Assembly: GCA_015698305.1 (NCBI GenBank)
Contig: CP048620.1
Coordinates: forward strand, 2,502,001-2,566,000
DNA length: 64,000 nucleotides
Origin: Candidatus Nitrohelix vancouverensis
Lineage (GTDB): Bacteria; Nitrospinota; Nitrospinia; Nitrospinales; VA-1
Reading direction: 5' to 3'
Numbering within the stretch: the first letter of the stretch is position 1; every line of letters begins with the position of its first letter. The position numbers and the translations under genes are program-made. This document shows, in pieces, positions 9,151-17,501 of the stretch. Below the pieces are notes generated by a model. That model made no database searches and had not been told where the DNA came from. It saw only the letters and a list, made by a program, of their open reading frames with translations.

Positions 9151-9768
9151 TTACTTGACGATAAATTTCGTAAAAAATACGTCATTGATCGTCCCTGTAC
9201 CACTGAGTAATAAAGCATTTGAAGCGGTTAGAATTTCCCTTTTGATTTTCTCTTTGGTCTTGATTTTATCCTTTAAATATTCATCCGGGGACTTGCGCTT
9301 TAAAATGACGTATATATTCTTTCGAATCAAAGGTTTAACTTTGGTGACTTCTTTAAATAATGTGGCGTTACTCAATTTCAAATTGGGCGTTATCGAAATG
9401 AATTTACCCGTTTCAACGCCGTCATTCAAGAGAGGAAGGAAAAACGCGCCGAGACGGTAAATATAGACCTTGTCAACAATCTCTTTTTTTTCCTCGTCGT
9501 CTTCCAGAACCGGTTCCGCTGAATCTAGCGCCGCCTCTTCGACAGCGACAGGCTCTTCCTGCAAGAACAAGTAAATCCCTGCCCCTAACCCCAATATGAC
9601 GACAAGTAAAATAGAAAGCGTGATGATGGTGGCTTTTTTACTGGAAAATAATTTCCCCAGAAAACCGCCAGCCGCTGTAGATCCTCCCCCCTCATCGCCT
9701 TCGCCTTCTCCGAGAAGCTTCTCTAGTTCCGCCGCCTCACCGTCGTCAAGTTGATTGTCTTCCGCCAT
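9151..9768 (-). CDS. fliL: Flagellar basal-body-associated protein FliL
   Basis: 205 aa. An acidic cytoplasmic N-terminus with a Gly-rich linker is followed by one membrane helix (residues about 46-70, TIITLSILLVVILGLGAGIY) and a periplasmic domain with the FliL pattern: YRLGAFFLPLLND, FISITPNLKLSN, the IRKNIYVILKRKSPDEY segment, KIKREILTASNALL and the terminal DVFFTKFIVK. FliL encircles the stator (MotAB) near the basal body and supports torque and motor function. motAB are in this window at 56-58 kb. It is encoded downstream of tsaD on the same strand with a 108-bp gap. Length and layout are typical. Confidence 0.93.
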   Translation of the reverse strand: MAEDNQLDDGEAAELEKLLGEGEGDEGGGSTAAGGFLGKLFSSKKATIITLSILLVVILGLGAGIYLFLQEEPVAVEEAALDSAEPVLEDDEEKKEIVDKVYIYRLGAFFLPLLNDGVETGKFISITPNLKLSNATLFKEVTKVKPLIRKNIYVILKRKSPDEYLKDKIKTKEKIKREILTASNALLLSGTGTINDVFFTKFIVK

Positions 9769-9876
9769 AATTCAATCACCAATAGTTTGCAAATGACTTG
9801 TTGTCACTTCAATATTCATCGACTTAAAGATCAAAAAAAACCACTCGCTGATAAGGGTGGAGCCAGGTTGCGCGAT

Positions 9877-10893
9877 CTACAGGGAAAGATTGGCAAGAGC
9901 GTCCAGAGAAAACGCATTGTCCCAGCGTTCCGGTTGTTCCAGAAATTTGAAATGCCCGGCGCAAGCGATCATAGCGGCGTTATCCGTGCAGTAAACAGGC
10001 TTGGGGAAATACGAAGCGATGCCCTCTTTGCCCAAAACGCTCTGCGTTCTGGCTCGTAGCGCCCCGTTTGCGGCAACGCCGCCGGTAACTACTGCGCGGG
10101 ATATGGACTCACTCCGACAAGCGAGTAATAATTTTTTCACCAAGGTATCGATCACCGCCTCTTGAAAACTGGCGGCGACATCAGCATCGGACAAGCCCGT
10201 CGCTTCGCGATTGAGAAGAAAGTTTTTAACGGAAGTTTTAACGCCGCTGAAACTGAAGTCCAGCGAATCTTTGTCCAGCATGGCTCTTGGAAAGGCATGA
10301 GCCGAAGGATTGCCCTCCCTTGCTAGCTTTTCAATCAAAGGGCCGCCAGGGTATCCCAAACCAAGCATTTTAGCGACCTTGTCAAAGGATTCACCCGCCG
10401 CATCGTCGCGGGTACGCCCCAGCAATTGATAGGAGCCAAAACGCTCCACGCGGTACAAATCTGTGTGCCCGCCTGAAACACTGAGAGCGATGTAAGGGAA
10501 TTCAACCGCTTCCTGAAGGTAGATGGATGTCAAGTGACCTTCAAGATGATTCACGCCGATAATGGGAATTTTCAGGGCATAGGCGATCGCCTTGGCGACA
10601 TTGAGTCCAACAAGCAGGGATCCGGCCAGTCCAGGCCCTTCGGTAACGGCGACCTGATCGATGTCCTGCCAGGAAAGACCGGCTTCATTCAGAGCCTGCA
10701 GAATGATCTGGTCGATCACATCCACATGCGCTCGACCCGCCAGTTCTGGCACCACGCCGCCGTAACGCGAATGAATCGCTTCCTGGCTGGAAATCACGTT
10801 CGATAAAATTTCGCGACCGTTCTTAATTACAGCGGCGGCGGTTTCATCACAGGATGTTTCAATACCAAGGGTGTAAACAGTTTGATCCGTCAT
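9877..10893 (-). CDS. tsaD: tRNA N6-adenosine threonylcarbamoyltransferase
   Basis: 338 aa, standard length. It transfers the threonylcarbamoyl group from TC-AMP (made by TsaC) to A37 of ANN-decoding tRNAs, working with TsaB and TsaE. The ASKHA-fold signature begins at once (LGIETSCDETAAAVI); the metal-binding His pair is in VNHLEGH; phosphate and adenosine segments follow as SVSGGHTDLYRV, DDAAGESFDKVAKMLGLGYP and VTGGVAANGALR. The Asp near the end of the catalytic region is in YCTDNAAMIA. It is 26 bp downstream of ctpA on the same strand, and fliL follows. No anomalies. Confidence 0.97.
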   Translation of the reverse strand: MTDQTVYTLGIETSCDETAAAVIKNGREILSNVISSQEAIHSRYGGVVPELAGRAHVDVIDQIILQALNEAGLSWQDIDQVAVTEGPGLAGSLLVGLNVAKAIAYALKIPIIGVNHLEGHLTSIYLQEAVEFPYIALSVSGGHTDLYRVERFGSYQLLGRTRDDAAGESFDKVAKMLGLGYPGGPLIEKLAREGNPSAHAFPRAMLDKDSLDFSFSGVKTSVKNFLLNREATGLSDADVAASFQEAVIDTLVKKLLLACRSESISRAVVTGGVAANGALRARTQSVLGKEGIASYFPKPVYCTDNAAMIACAGHFKFLEQPERWDNAFSLDALANLSL

Positions 10894-10919
10894 TGTTTAA
10901 TACGTGTCTAGGGCGCTGA

Positions 10920-12368
10920 TCAGCGATTATTAAAACTGACTTGATCTGCCGCCGATTCATCGGATTGCGTTTCGCTGGTTCGCCTGATGTTGTTCTTCAT
11001 GATATCCCAACCGCGCAGGAGAAACACTGCATGCCTCAACTGGGCGTCCTTTTGCAAATCCGCCTTTAATTTTTCCTGACTTTCAGACGCTTCTTCAGAG
11101 TCGCTTTCATCATTGGCAACAGTGTCCAACCCTTCAGGCGTTTCACCGTCGATACTGCTCTTACCCTTGAGATGTTTTTTCAGATCCTTCTCGCGCAGGA
11201 TGCGTCGAATCGTTGATTTTTCTTCACTCTCTTCTTCCTTCGCATCTTCCTCAACTTCAGAAACCGGGTCTTGATCGACAATGATATCGGGAACGATACC
11301 ATTCTCCTGTATCACCCGTCCGCTTGGCGTGTAATAACGCGCTGTGGTCAAGCGCAGGGCCGAACCGTCGCTCAAGGGAATGATGGTTTGCACCGATCCT
11401 TTACCAAAAGTCGGGTTGCCTAAAATGATTGCGCGCCCTAAATCCTGCAAGGCTCCAGAGACGATTTCGGAGGCGCTGGCGCTGCCGCTGTTCACAAGAA
11501 TGACCATCGGGTACTTGACGCGCTTGATATCATCCCGGGTTGTGAACCGCATATTCTGTTCTTCGTTGCGCCCTTTGGTATAAACAATGAGGTTTTCGCT
11601 GTCCAGAAAACGGTCGGTGACTTCAACCGCCTGATTGAGTAATCCACCCGGATTGTTGCGTACGTCGAGAATCAGTTTGGTGATGCCTTTCATTTCCATT
11701 TCGGCAATGGCCGCATCCATATCCGAGGCTGTGGACTTGGTGAAACTGCGTATGCTCACGTAGCCCACAGTGTCTTCATAAATCTTGTGCTTGACGCTTC
11801 TCACCTTGATGATATCGCGCACGATAGTGACTTCAAACGGCGTCTCACGGGTTTCTCTGAAAATCGTGATATTGATCGGCTTGCCGCGCTCGCCTCGCAA
11901 TCGGGATACGGCGTCGGTCAAAGTCATATCAAGAGTTGATTCTTCTTCGATCTTGATGATTTTGTCGCCCGCCTTGACTCCCGCTTTCCACGCGGGCGTG
12001 TCTTCGATCGGCGATACAACGGTGAGAATGCCGTTGCGCATACTGATTTCAATTCCCAATCCGCCGAACTTCCCGGAGGTTTCGACCTGCATGGCTTTAA
12101 ATGATTCCGCGTTCAGGTAGGAGGAATGCGGGTCGAGAGTTTTCACCATGCCGCGAATTGCGCCTTCTATCAGATTGTTGGCTTTGACTTCTTCGACATA
12201 ACTGCTTTCGACCAGAGAAAGAATTTCAGAAAAAATTTTCAATCGCTCATAGGTGTCTGCCTGAGTTTCGCTCTCCCCTTCCACGTCCTCTTTTGCCGTT
12301 ACGCTGAACGGAGACTGAAAAGCGAACAACAGGGTCATCATGCCGACTAACAGGATTCTGGAATACAT
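10920..12368 (-). CDS. ctpA: C-terminal processing peptidase (S41 family)
   Basis: 482 aa from ATG at 12368 (the upstream TTG at 12389 is an alternative). A signal peptide (YSRILLVGMMTLLFAFQSP) sends it to the periplasm. Order: N-terminal helical region (YERLKIFSEILSLVESSYV), PDZ domain (residues about 95-170, GGLGIEISMRNG and AGVKAGDKIIKIE), then the S41 protease core with LILDVRNNPGGLLNQ, catalytic Ser in VNSGSASASEIVSGAL and catalytic Lys in NPTFGKGSVQT. The C-terminal 110 residues are acidic and variable. These tail-specific proteases trim periplasmic proteins, including divisome and murein hydrolases. It is encoded just after envC and ftsEX, an arrangement seen in many Gram-negatives. 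Confidence 0.95.
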   Translation of the reverse strand: MYSRILLVGMMTLLFAFQSPFSVTAKEDVEGESETQADTYERLKIFSEILSLVESSYVEEVKANNLIEGAIRGMVKTLDPHSSYLNAESFKAMQVETSGKFGGLGIEISMRNGILTVVSPIEDTPAWKAGVKAGDKIIKIEEESTLDMTLTDAVSRLRGERGKPINITIFRETRETPFEVTIVRDIIKVRSVKHKIYEDTVGYVSIRSFTKSTASDMDAAIAEMEMKGITKLILDVRNNPGGLLNQAVEVTDRFLDSENLIVYTKGRNEEQNMRFTTRDDIKRVKYPMVILVNSGSASASEIVSGALQDLGRAIILGNPTFGKGSVQTIIPLSDGSALRLTTARYYTPSGRVIQENGIVPDIIVDQDPVSEVEEDAKEEESEEKSTIRRILREKDLKKHLKGKSSIDGETPEGLDTVANDESDSEEASESQEKLKADLQKDAQLRHAVFLLRGWDIMKNNIRRTSETQSDESAADQVSFNNR

Positions 12369-12480
12369 ACAACGGATCTCAAATTTCAATGTCCCGTCTC
12401 CAATTTAAAGTTAATGAAAATTCTGGTCTGTATTAATGCTGAATATCTAAAAGTCGCGACACACTGCAAAGCGACATATT

Positions 12481-13665
12481 TCATTTTTTTGCGACGGCAA
12501 ACCATTGCGTCGGTTCCACCGGTTTGCCGTTGTGGCGAATTTCAAAATAAAGCGTTTCGCCTTCGATAGAGCCGGTATCGCCTGACCGACCGATGATTTG
12601 ACCGGTGCGAACGGTTTTTCCTACTTCTGTAATTATGTCATCCAAATGGCCGTAAAGGGAATGATATTCTTTGCCATGCCCCAGAATCACCAGGTTTCCA
12701 TAGCCTTCAAGAAAGTCCGCAAACAGCGTCGTTCCAGAAGAAACGGCGCGAACCGCATCGCCTTTGCTGGCCTCAATATTAACTCCATTATAGACAATGA
12801 TGGCGCCAAAATCCTTGTGTTTCTGCTCGCCAAACCGGTTGAGAATTTTGCCGTCAACTGGCAATTGCAGACGACCCTTTTTATCGGATATGTCCAGACC
12901 TTCTCCGCGAATGAGTTTTTCTTCAAGCCCTGCAATGAGGGAGTTCAGTTTGCCCGCGCTGTTTTTCAGTTCGGCATGCGCTTGCAGATATAATTTCTTC
13001 TCGCGTTTCAGTTTTTTAAGAAAAGCGGATTTTTCCTGTTTCTGCCCCTTGATCTCTTCCTGTTTCTTCCGCGCATTTTTTTCGAAACGCACCAATTGTG
13101 TCCTGGCCCGTTCTAGAGAATCGCGCTCAGCCTGGAACTCCTGAATCTGTTGCTGGTGCGACCTCAAAAGATCAGCGTCGTATTCGGTGATTGATTGAAT
13201 GTAGCGGGACTGAGAAATCAAGTCATTGAAATTTTCGGCGGAAAACATCAACTTCAAGGGGAAGAGGTTTCCCTCCTTGTAGATGGACCGAATGCGTCGG
13301 GACAGCTTATCCTTGATATCAACCATCTCTTTTTCATTGCGCGCGGTCTTGCTTCCCAAGGCTTCAATTTTACGTTCATTCGCTTTCATATTCCATTGAT
13401 AAATTTTCAATTCCCGTTCGCTTAATTTCAATTGATCGTCGAGATTGCGCAAGGTCGAAAGAGCCGATTTGGTTTGGGCGCCAACCGATGAAATCGACCT
13501 CTTTTGTTTCTCCATGCGCTTCTTCAATATTTCCAGTTCCTTTTTCTCGCCTTCCAGCAAATCGCTGATCTCGTCTATATCCTGAGAAAAAACGCTATTC
13601 GCAACGAGGGAGACGAGCAAACAAGTCAGCGCGATCAGGAAGCGGCTATTTATCATTTTCGCCAT
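12481..13665 (-). CDS. envC: EnvC-type murein hydrolase activator (degenerate LytM/M23)
   Basis: About 394 aa. I place the start at ATG 13665 (another in-frame ATG is 13656); both overlap the end of ftsX, and the longer frame from 13704 lacks a sensible signal peptide start. Residues about 5-25 form a signal peptide, 30-265 a long coiled coil, and the last 125 residues an M23/LytM domain. The zinc ligands are lost: the usual HxxxD motif reads YNGVNIEA and the LHFEVR histidine is replaced in LYFEIR, whereas HSLYGHLD is kept. Loss of catalysis is the known condition of EnvC, which instead activates amidases (AmiA/B) at the septum when driven by FtsEX through its coiled coil. The ftsE-ftsX-envC order here fits that role exactly. 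Confidence 0.92.
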   Translation of the reverse strand: MAKMINSRFLIALTCLLVSLVANSVFSQDIDEISDLLEGEKKELEILKKRMEKQKRSISSVGAQTKSALSTLRNLDDQLKLSERELKIYQWNMKANERKIEALGSKTARNEKEMVDIKDKLSRRIRSIYKEGNLFPLKLMFSAENFNDLISQSRYIQSITEYDADLLRSHQQQIQEFQAERDSLERARTQLVRFEKNARKKQEEIKGQKQEKSAFLKKLKREKKLYLQAHAELKNSAGKLNSLIAGLEEKLIRGEGLDISDKKGRLQLPVDGKILNRFGEQKHKDFGAIIVYNGVNIEASKGDAVRAVSSGTTLFADFLEGYGNLVILGHGKEYHSLYGHLDDIITEVGKTVRTGQIIGRSGDTGSIEGETLYFEIRHNGKPVEPTQWFAVAKK

Positions 13666-14569
13666 CTCGAGAAAGGAATTGAAATATTGAAAACAAACTG
13701 CCAAGCAGACCGACGACCAGACTCAATAATATAAGTCCGCAAACATAAGCGCCCGGCAAATAATGAAAACGAAATCCAAGAAAGGACGATTCCATCGCTC
13801 CGCCAAATTGTATGTCGACATAGCGCTGAATGAGATTCAGAAGAAGCAATGCCAGAGCGGAGCCGCAGAGTCCCTGCACCGCTCCTTCGAGCAAGAAAGG
13901 CGCTTTGACAAATCGAGGCGTGGCTCCGATCATTTGCATCAATTCGATTTCGTCGGACCGGGAGTAGATGGATAATTTGATGGTGTTGGACACGATCAGA
14001 ATCAAACCCAGCGCGAGCAATCCCCCCGCCGTGAGCAGAAATATTCTCATGAACATCATGAAGTTTTGAAAACGATTGATCCATTCGCGTCCGTAATCAA
14101 CGGACTCAACGCCTTGCAGGGCGCTGAATTTTTCCGCCGCAGTCGCCAAAACGTCGAGGTATTGCTGGCCTTGTTTGAACTTGATCTGATACGAAGAAGG
14201 AAGCGGATTGAATTCGAGGTCCGTCAAAATGGGCAGACGATTGGAGAACTCTTTCTTGAAGGATTTCCATGCATCCTCTTTTGCCAGGTACTCAACGCTC
14301 TCTATGATGGCAATGGAGTTGGCGTATTGCTCGATCCGGTCGCGTTCTTCGCTGGATGCCGAATCTTTCAAATAGACCTTCAGTCGAACCTGTCCTTCCA
14401 GTTTATCCAGAGTTGAAGTCAAACTGACAAAGATCGCCAAAAACAGACTGAGTATGGAAAAAGCGATCGCCGTGGTTCCCACAGAAACCAGAAACAATTG
14501 CTTGTTGGCGCGTATGTTGGACGCCGTGGTGAAAAACGCATTGATGATGAAACGGAACAATGACTTCAA
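13646..14569 (-). CDS. ftsX: Cell-division protein FtsX (ABC-type permease)
   Basis: 307 aa. Four membrane segments are visible: LFLVSVGTTAIAFSILSLFL near the N-terminus, and three in the C-terminal half (IFLLTAGGLLALGLILIVSN, GSALALLLLNLI, and the YVCGLILLSLVVGLLGSLFS stretch). Between the first two lies the periplasmic extracellular domain that binds EnvC-type partners. The FtsX family motif around ELMQMIGATPRFVKAPFLLEG is present. It overlaps ftsE by 4 bp (ATGA) and overlaps the start of envC, so the three are translationally coupled. FtsX transmits FtsE ATPase cycles across the inner membrane to activate septal peptidoglycan splitting. Confidence 0.94.
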   Translation of the reverse strand: MKSLFRFIINAFFTTASNIRANKQLFLVSVGTTAIAFSILSLFLAIFVSLTSTLDKLEGQVRLKVYLKDSASSEERDRIEQYANSIAIIESVEYLAKEDAWKSFKKEFSNRLPILTDLEFNPLPSSYQIKFKQGQQYLDVLATAAEKFSALQGVESVDYGREWINRFQNFMMFMRIFLLTAGGLLALGLILIVSNTIKLSIYSRSDEIELMQMIGATPRFVKAPFLLEGAVQGLCGSALALLLLNLIQRYVDIQFGGAMESSFLGFRFHYLPGAYVCGLILLSLVVGLLGSLFSIFQFLSRDGENDK

Positions 14570-15222
14570 GGCTGGACTCGTTTTCCTCTTTTCAACATGA
14601 TAACGGGGTGTCGACTGTTTCTTATCATCTCCTGATTGTGGGTGGCGAAAACAATCGTGACGCCCAAATTCTGAGCTTGTTCAAACAGTTTTAAAATTTC
14701 CTGCGAGATATCCGGGTCCAGATTGCCCGTAGGCTCATCCGCCAGAATGATTTGCGGATTGTTGACCAACGCCCGCGCAATCGCAACGCGCTGCTGTTCG
14801 CCGCCTGAAAGTTGCAACGGCAGGGCGTCTTTTTTATGAGTCATGCCAACGTTTTTCAAGGCCTCCCAGGTTTTAAGCTTGATGGTCTTTCGCGGCGCGC
14901 CGACAATTTCCTGGGCGAATGCGATGTTTTCAAATACGGTTTTCCTCGGCAGTAACTTGCAATCCTGAAACACAAAACCGATTTGTCGCCGATGCTGGTA
15001 GAGCCGATCCGCAGATATCTTGCAGATATTGACGCCGTTCACCAGAATCTGCCCCTGATCGATGTTTTCCCAGCGAAACAGAATTTTGAGAAGGGTTGTC
15101 TTGCCTGCGCCACTGGGTCCGGTCAAATAAACAAATTCGCCGCGCTTGATCGACAGAGACACATTCGCCAGCGCCGGGAATGCTCCACCATAGGATTTGA
15201 AAACATTGTAGACCTGGATCAT
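14566..15222 (-). CDS. ftsE: Cell-division ATP-binding protein FtsE
   Basis: 218 aa, typical length. Walker [14 protein letters not shown]-loop [17 protein letters not shown], signature [15 protein letters not shown], Walker [13 protein letters not shown] and the H-loop ATHN are all intact. FtsE is the cytoplasmic ATPase that drives FtsX, linking FtsZ-ring status to murein hydrolase activation by EnvC. It is the first gene of the division/flagellar run on the minus strand, starting 57 bp downstream of an unknown gene. ATG start; no strong Shine-Dalgarno is visible. Confidence 0.96.
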   Translation of the reverse strand: MIQVYNVFKSYGGAFPALANVSLSIKRGEFVYLTGPSGAGKTTLLKILFRWENIDQGQILVNGVNICKISADRLYQHRRQIGFVFQDCKLLPRKTVFENIAFAQEIVGAPRKTIKLKTWEALKNVGMTHKKDALPLQLSGGEQQRVAIARALVNNPQIILADEPTGNLDPDISQEILKLFEQAQNLGVTIVFATHNQEMIRNSRHPVIMLKRGKRVQP

Positions 15223-15279
15223 GGATAAGAAAAAGCCGGGGAATTAGGAAATTAGATCATCACGGTCGAAACATGCCAT

Positions 15280-15918
15280 TCAGGTCTGATTGGCATCTGC
15301 TTCCATAAAATCTTCGACAGGCTCCGATTCGTCGGACAACATGAAATCGCTTTCATTGAAATCATCCGCCAGAAATTCTTCGGAGATAATAGAGATGGTG
15401 CCCGGACCATAAAACTTGAGGATTTGCTCCTCAGTCAGCAACTCAAAATTCAAAAATGTTTTTACGATCAGACGATCGTTTTCCAACTCATACGCAAACA
15501 CGCCCACGGGACAGGTCAGATAGCCCTCCTGCTCGCCAAAGGTCAGCAGAGCGTCGGACATATAAACATCCAGAGCGAGGATGCAATTTTCCTGGGTGTC
15601 GGTGCGCGAACTGAAACGTTCCATGCAATGCGTTGTGTAAAAAACCTGACTGTGAGAGAAGGATTGAAACAAACGCCCTTTATCCGTAGACTCCACTCTG
15701 GATGGGGACACGATGGAATGAAAACCGCGCTTGTCAAAATCGACAAGACATAAAACGTCCTTGCCGAATTTCTTGCTGGCCTTCTGGGTGATTTCTTTCA
15801 TGAATCGCTGTCGTTTGCGCAAGGAGATACGCCCGGCCTTGCGAAACCGCTTTTCAAATTCAGATTTGAGATAGTTCTCTATCTGAAATTTTTTAAACTG
15901 AATATTCTCGTCTTTCAC
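15280..15918 (-). CDS. Hypothetical protein
   Basis: 212 aa, GTG start without a clear Shine-Dalgarno. I do not recognise the family. The first 60 residues are basic and helical (FEKRFRKAGRISLRKRQRFM), then comes an alpha/beta stretch with CLVDFDKRGFHSIVSP, a segment YTTHCMERFSSRTDTQENC in which the His-Cys-x-Glu-Arg-Phe pattern resembles those seen in small DUF proteins of unknown function, and a very acidic tail (DDFNESDFMLSDESEP). No signal peptide or membrane helix. It precedes ftsE on the same strand by 57 bp and is divergent from the HmuY-like gene, so a promoter probably lies in 15919-16043. Confidence 0.6.
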   Translation of the reverse strand: MKDENIQFKKFQIENYLKSEFEKRFRKAGRISLRKRQRFMKEITQKASKKFGKDVLCLVDFDKRGFHSIVSPSRVESTDKGRLFQSFSHSQVFYTTHCMERFSSRTDTQENCILALDVYMSDALLTFGEQEGYLTCPVGVFAYELENDRLIVKTFLNFELLTEEQILKFYGPGTISIISEEFLADDFNESDFMLSDESEPVEDFMEADANQT

Positions 15919-16043
15919 TTTTTAAAATACGGGACTTGGTTTAAAATATTGACATCACAATCTTTTATAATACTCTACCACATTCGAATTGGGAAACGAA
16001 CCCTAAGCCATCTATTTGTTTTTTTTGTATTTATAATTCTCAC

Positions 16044-16760
16044 ATGACTAGCACTCTTAAAATATTCGCGGGCCTCATGCTGGGCACCCTGCTCTTTCAT
16101 CAAATCCTGAATTTCATGATTGGAAATATAGAAGATTTTGAAACGGTTCCCCTGCCGCCCAAAATCCCGAAAAAATTCATAGCGGACAATCCGCTCCTCA
16201 AAATTGACGCTACATCAAAGGATATGTGGACCCTTGTCGATTTTGCGACGGGTGAAACGCATCAGGTCAAGGAACCGGAAGAACAGCTCAAGGACCTGAA
16301 AAACATCAACTGGGACCTGGGTTTTCAAAGAACCAAAATCATTTCCAACGGCGGCGATTTATCGACCGGCGGTCAAGTGGGCGTCGTCAATCTCGGACAA
16401 GTGGATATCAACAGCGTTGAAACTGCGCCGGATTCCGGTTATCTGCAAATGACGCGGAGTTTCGGCAAACTGAGCAATGACGCCTTGTCGGACTGGTACA
16501 CCTACCGCACGCGAACGCATAATATTGAGTCGCATAAAAATGTCTACGTCGTGAAAACCCATGCCGGGGAATTCATGAAATTTCGCATCCTGAATTATTA
16601 TTGCCGTAATCAGGAGAAGGACTGCCGAACCACCGTGTGCGGAAGGGATGAAGCGGCCTGCCTGACCGTCGAATATGCCTTTCAGTCGAAAGACACCGGA
16701 CGATTTCCTAAACCGAAACCGCCCGTTACGGTTTCCCAAACAGCCGTCACAACGCCTTGA
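16044..16760 (+). CDS. HmuY-like exported protein
   Basis: 238 aa, ATG start. An N-terminal hydrophobic stretch (residues about 5-26) is an uncleaved anchor or signal. The core resembles the HmuY haem-binding family: MWTLVDFATGE, then NINWDLGFQRTKIISNGG, the strand pattern with an Asp-x-x-Phe/Trp-Arg-Thr turn seen in HmuY, later DWYTYRTRTHNIESHKNVYV and a FMKFRILNYYC strand. The Cys-rich loop CRNQEKDCRTTVCGRDEAAC has four Cys, unusual for HmuY, and could be disulfide-bonded or metal-binding. It ends in a Pro/Lys/Thr tail. Its TGA overlaps the TTG start of the next gene. Haem or porphyrin capture is an inference from fold resemblance only. Confidence 0.65.
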   Translation: MTSTLKIFAGLMLGTLLFHQILNFMIGNIEDFETVPLPPKIPKKFIADNPLLKIDATSKDMWTLVDFATGETHQVKEPEEQLKDLKNINWDLGFQRTKIISNGGDLSTGGQVGVVNLGQVDINSVETAPDSGYLQMTRSFGKLSNDALSDWYTYRTRTHNIESHKNVYVVKTHAGEFMKFRILNYYCRNQEKDCRTTVCGRDEAACLTVEYAFQSKDTGRFPKPKPPVTVSQTAVTTP

Positions 16761-17488
16761 AGCGCATTTCTGGATTCATTTTACTGCTTTTGTTCGTCGC
16801 GTCCTGTCAGGGTAACAAACCGGATGACATGGTCCTGATTCCTGCGAGCAAGTTCCAGTTTGGCATCGATCCCGTCAGGACAAAAGAGTTCTTCAACCTT
16901 CCACAATCGTCCGGCGCCAACGCTCAACCTGCAAGAGTGATTCATCTCGACTCATTTTACATCGACCGCTATGAAGTCAGCTATCAGGATTTTATCAAAT
17001 TCAAACCGAAGGCAAAATATGAAACAATTTCGGTCTTGGAACCGGTTCGGGGGGTCAGTTGGTTCGAGGCGGACGCCTATTGCATGTGGCGTGGCAAACG
17101 ACTTCCCAGCGAACGGGAATGGGAGAAAGCGGCGCGGGGAAGCGATGGTTTTCTATTCACCTGGGGGAATGCCTATCAGGATGAGTATGCCAACTTCAGT
17201 CAGACGGTTCGACCCGTCGGCCAGACCCCGCACGATATCAGCCCCTATAAAATTCATGATCTGAATGGCAATGTCGCAGAATGGACCGACGACTGGTATC
17301 AAGCCTATCCAGATTCAGACCATAAAGACCCCAATTTTGGCAAGACCTTCAAAGTCACTCGCGGCGGAGCGATCCGAAAAAACGACCATGGATTCATGAA
17401 AGAATTCAGCATGGTCTCTTTTCGGAATTTTGCCCCACCCCACTTGAGATTCTGGGATACCGGGTTTCGTTGCGCCCAGTCCCTTTAA
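16757..17488 (+). CDS. FGE-sulfatase-fold lipoprotein
   Basis: 243 aa. The TTG start overlaps the TGA of the HmuY-like gene (TTGA), so the two are coupled and probably work together. A lipobox-type signal peptide (LLLLFVASC, lipid attachment at Cys17) is followed by one FGE-sulfatase domain: DDMVLIPASKFQFG, SFYIDRYEVSYQDFIKF, PVRGVSWFEADAYCMWRGKR, LPSEREWEKAARG, DLNGNVAEWTDDWYQ, VTRGGA and a closing DTGFRCAQ. The Cys-rich catalytic stretch of true FGE is replaced by MVSFRNFAPPHLRF, so it is likely a non-catalytic binding domain. Convergent with the RNase gene, 13 bp apart. A paralogue is at 1954. Confidence 0.82.
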   Translation: MKRISGFILLLLFVASCQGNKPDDMVLIPASKFQFGIDPVRTKEFFNLPQSSGANAQPARVIHLDSFYIDRYEVSYQDFIKFKPKAKYETISVLEPVRGVSWFEADAYCMWRGKRLPSEREWEKAARGSDGFLFTWGNAYQDEYANFSQTVRPVGQTPHDISPYKIHDLNGNVAEWTDDWYQAYPDSDHKDPNFGKTFKVTRGGAIRKNDHGFMKEFSMVSFRNFAPPHLRFWDTGFRCAQSL

Positions 17489-17501
17489 TTTCAGCTACAA
17501 T

